This document shows positions 6,151-7,638 of a stretch of DNA of 7,638 nucleotides, piece by piece (position 1 is the stretch's first letter; every line of letters begins with the position of its first letter). The translations under genes and the position numbers were made by a program. Below the pieces are notes generated by a model. That model was not told where the DNA came from and searched no databases. It was given only the letters and a program-made list of their open reading frames with translations. The stretch is taken from assembly GCA_019428955.1 (NCBI GenBank), contig JAHYJF010000171.1, positions 1-7,638 of the forward strand, given 5' to 3'. The stretch comes from Burkholderiaceae bacterium (GTDB lineage Bacteria; Pseudomonadota; Gammaproteobacteria; Burkholderiales; Burkholderiaceae_E).

Positions 6151-6588
6151 ATGATCCGCCTGAACCTCTCGCCCGAGCCGCAGTGGCTCGAGATCGCCCC
6201 GGGGCTGCGATTGCTGCTTGCGCCGATGAGCACCTCGCTAATGATGGCGGCGCGATCGGATGGTGCGCTGCGCGATCTTCCCGAGGATGCCGACAATGAC
6301 ACGCGCGGCATGGTCTTTGCGCGTGCATTGACGCGGCGTGCGCTTCTCGACTGGGAAGGGGTTGGCGATGCCGAGGGCAATCCCATTCCTGTCACCCCCG
6401 AAGGCATCGACGCCCTGCTCGACATCTTCCCGGTCTTTGACGCCTTCCAGACCGGCTATGTGGCCAATGGCCTGGTGCTGGACGCTGAGGGAAACGCCTC
6501 TGCGCCCTCGCCGACTGGCAGTTCGGCGGGGGCGATCGCTACTGCGCCGCCTGCGACGGCGTCTGCCCCGACTGCCCGGCACAGCTAA
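6151..6588 (+). CDS. Tail assembly chaperone, short form (lambda gpG-like)
   Basis: This 145-residue protein is the unshifted product of the tail chaperone gene. Lambda-type gpG binds the tape measure and keeps it soluble until tube protein polymerises around it. The sequence has a small N-terminal beta part (MIRLNLSPEPQWLEIAPGL), LLLAPMSTSLMMAARSD, helices around residues 52-68 (RGMVFARALTRRALLDW), the EGVGDAEGNPIPVTPEGIDAL stretch, and DIFPVFDAFQTGYVANGLVL. From residue 116 it becomes a low-complexity Ala/Ser/Pro/Thr tail, the part overlapped by the second frame. AGGA (6139-6142) precedes the ATG at 6151 with 8-nt spacing. The gene lies between tube and tape-measure genes, exactly where G occurs in lambda. 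Confidence 0.85.
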   Translation: MIRLNLSPEPQWLEIAPGLRLLLAPMSTSLMMAARSDGALRDLPEDADNDTRGMVFARALTRRALLDWEGVGDAEGNPIPVTPEGIDALLDIFPVFDAFQTGYVANGLVLDAEGNASAPSPTGSSAGAIATAPPATASAPTARHS

Positions 6589-6818
6589 ACCGGCCGCAAA
6601 GCCGCGAGGGCGAAGCGGTCTGGGATCTCGTGGGTCGCATCGGCGGCCAGCTACGCGTCGCAGGTTCCACCGTGATTGGCTGGGACATGGGCGCGGTCCT
6701 GGCTATGGCGCAGGCGCTGGGCGCCAGCCCCCGCGCCGTGGCCGAGTTCCTGCCCGGCATCGAGGCAGTGATGGTGCGCAAGATGAACGAACGATTGGGG
6801 AGTGGCGAGGATGGCTGA
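6151..6818 (+). CDS. Tail assembly chaperone, long form by -1 programmed frameshift (gpG-T-like fusion)
   Basis: Reading the G frame to Asn115 (codon 6493-6495) and slipping back one base at GGGAAAC gives a 222-residue fusion ending at the TGA 6816-6818. The T part (107 residues) continues ADWQFGGGDRYCAACDG and then a compact C-x2-C-x3-C-x2-C motif (fusion residues 132, 135, 139, 142), followed by AVWDLVGRIGGQLRV, VIGWDMGAVLAMAQALG and a closing helix AVMVRKMNERLG. A stop at 6486 in the T frame, just before the heptamer, means the T frame can only be entered at or after this site. In lambda the minor G-T product links gpG-bound tape measure to the tube protein through its T domain. The T end overlaps the tape-measure start by 8 bases. 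Direct protein evidence is lacking, but the RNA signals are canonical. Confidence 0.8.
6489..6495 (+). promoter_or_regulatory. -1 frameshift slippery heptamer GGGAAAC
   Basis: The heptamer is read G GGA AAC in the chaperone frame and fits the X XXY YYZ rule, so both tRNAs can re-pair after slipping to GGG AAA. Lambda's G/G-T site is the closely similar GGGAAAG. It sits three bases after the in-frame stop of the -1 frame, and is followed after 7 nt by a stable stem-loop. Confidence 0.8.
6503..6534 (+). promoter_or_regulatory. Frameshift-stimulating stem-loop
   Basis: Bases 6503-6514 pair with 6523-6534 over 12 contiguous base pairs (one U-G wobble at 6508/6529, ten G-C pairs), closing an 8-nt loop. 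It starts 7 nt after the slippery heptamer, inside the 5-9 nt window that stalls a ribosome correctly. Loop bases could pair further downstream (6541-6545 or 6571-6576), so a pseudoknot is possible. Confidence 0.7.
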
Positions 6819-7638
6819 AAAACGGATCAGCGTCCGGCTTTCCGCGGAGGGCGGCAAACAGGTCCGCGCCGAGCTCACCGGCATCGGCACCGCCGGGGCT
6901 GAAGGCTTCGGACGAGTGTCGCGCGAAGCGGAGGCGGCCAATGCGCGGCTGGCGGCCTTTGCGCGCCGCGCCGGGGTGGTTGCGGCAGCCGCAGCCTCGG
7001 CTGCTGCGGCCGCGGGAGTGGCACTGATCCGCTCTGGCCTGCAGGGCGTCGATGCGCAGGCCAAGCTGGCGCAGTCGATGGATACGACTGTCGCGAGCAT
7101 CCAGACGCTGACCTGGGCGGGCGAACTTGCGGGGGTGTCGCTCGGCGAGATCGAACAGGCGGCGGGCATGCTGACGCGACGGCTGAGCGAAGCCGCGACG
7201 GGAACCGGGACCGCAGTTGCTGCCTTGGCCAAGCTGCACCTTGTGGCCAAAGATCTGCAAGCACTGCCGCTCGATGAACGTATTGCCGCGATCCAGGACG
7301 CGCTGATCGCTTACGTGCCCGAAGCGGAACGCGCGGCGGTGGCGTCGGATCTATTCGGAGATCGCGCTTCGCTCGTCTTCACCCGCATTGACACCGCCAC
7401 GCTGCGCCAGGCGAGTGCCGATGTGCGCGCCTTCGGTGTGGTCGTCTCACAAACTGATGCAGCCCAGATCGAGCGCACCAATGACGCAATCGCCCGGCTC
7501 GGGCTTGTCGGCCGCGGCATGGCCAACCAGCTCGCGGTGGCCGCAGCCCCAGCACTCGAAGCCCTGGCCAATGCGATGGCGCGGCTTGCGGCAGTAACCG
7601 GGCCGGTGGGTGGGGCTATCAATGCACTGCTCGACAAT
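6811..7638 (+). CDS. Tail tape measure protein, N-terminal part (runs off window)
   Basis: The frame is open from ATG 6811 to the right edge, giving the first 276 residues. Tape measure proteins set tail length and are threaded through the tube. The start is EKRISVRLSAEGGKQVRAEL, a common opening for this group, followed by a charged helix (EAEAANARLAAFARRAG), an Ala-rich hydrophobic stretch at 55-72, and SGLQGVDAQAKLAQSMDTTVASIQTLTWAGELAGVS, the usual 'D..AK.A.....S...LQ.L..A...AG.S' pattern. After that come LTRRLSEAATGTG, DERIAAIQDAL and a long Ala-rich helical region. Its ATG overlaps the T stop by 8 bases, with a GGCGAGG purine run just upstream. Identity follows from sequence pattern and from lambda-like position directly after the chaperones. 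Confidence 0.9.
   Translation, partial: MAEKRISVRLSAEGGKQVRAELTGIGTAGAEGFGRVSREAEAANARLAAFARRAGVVAAAAASAAAAAGVALIRSGLQGVDAQAKLAQSMDTTVASIQTLTWAGELAGVSLGEIEQAAGMLTRRLSEAATGTGTAVAALAKLHLVAKDLQALPLDERIAAIQDALIAYVPEAERAAVASDLFGDRASLVFTRIDTATLRQASADVRAFGVVVSQTDAAQIERTNDAIARLGLVGRGMANQLAVAAAPALEALANAMARLAAVTGPVGGAINALLDN

Noticed and set aside
6630..6818. Stand-alone 62-residue gene from GTG 6630
   Set aside because: It is the end of the T frame. The frame is open and motif-bearing back to the slippery site, and the GTG lacks a good ribosome site, so the frameshift product explains it better.

Overview
The window is a high-GC piece of a tailed-phage or prophage late operon with a siphovirus-type head and tail. 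The protein sequences resemble those of phages and prophages of alphaproteobacteria, most likely Rhodobacterales (Paracoccus/Rhodobacter-like). This host call is an inference from remembered family resemblance and base composition, because no host gene is present. The gene order follows phage lambda: S49 protease (C) with a possible nested scaffold (Nu3), decoration protein (D), major capsid protein (E), head-tail joining protein (FII), a DUF6441 protein in the Z position, tail terminator (U), tail tube (V), tail assembly chaperones (G and G-T), and tape measure (H). No FI-like gene lies between E and FII.

Bases 1-2710 form the head module. The S49 protease is cut by the left edge and keeps its catalytic-lysine half. 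Its C-terminal third has its own ribosome binding site and in-frame ATG, which predicts a separately made scaffold. The decoration gene is bracketed by two related GC-rich hairpins in opposite orientations, and then come the capsid and joining genes.

Bases 2715-3335 encode the DUF6441 protein. The late operon is then interrupted by about 1.4 kb of much lower GC (about 45-53 % in hand-counted blocks, against about 70-73 % in flanking blocks). This insert carries one gene on the opposite strand, an uncharacterised zinc metallopeptidase with HEYAH, EFEAD and SHP motifs. It looks like a moron or cargo gene of lysogenic benefit and is the least explained part of the window.

Bases 4762-7638 resume the tail module: terminator, tube, chaperones and the start of the tape measure, which runs off the right edge. 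The chaperone gene contains a textbook -1 programmed frameshift site: slippery heptamer GGGAAAC, a 7-nt spacer, and a 12-bp GC-rich stem. It joins the G frame to a downstream T frame that has no good start of its own. The T frame carries a compact four-cysteine motif over a stretch that is read in two frames.

Together the plus-strand genes would build the procapsid (protease, scaffold, capsid, decoration), join it to the tail (FII-like, DUF6441, terminator), and assemble the tail (tube, G/G-T chaperones, tape measure). The metallopeptidase does not fit this programme and is probably expressed independently.
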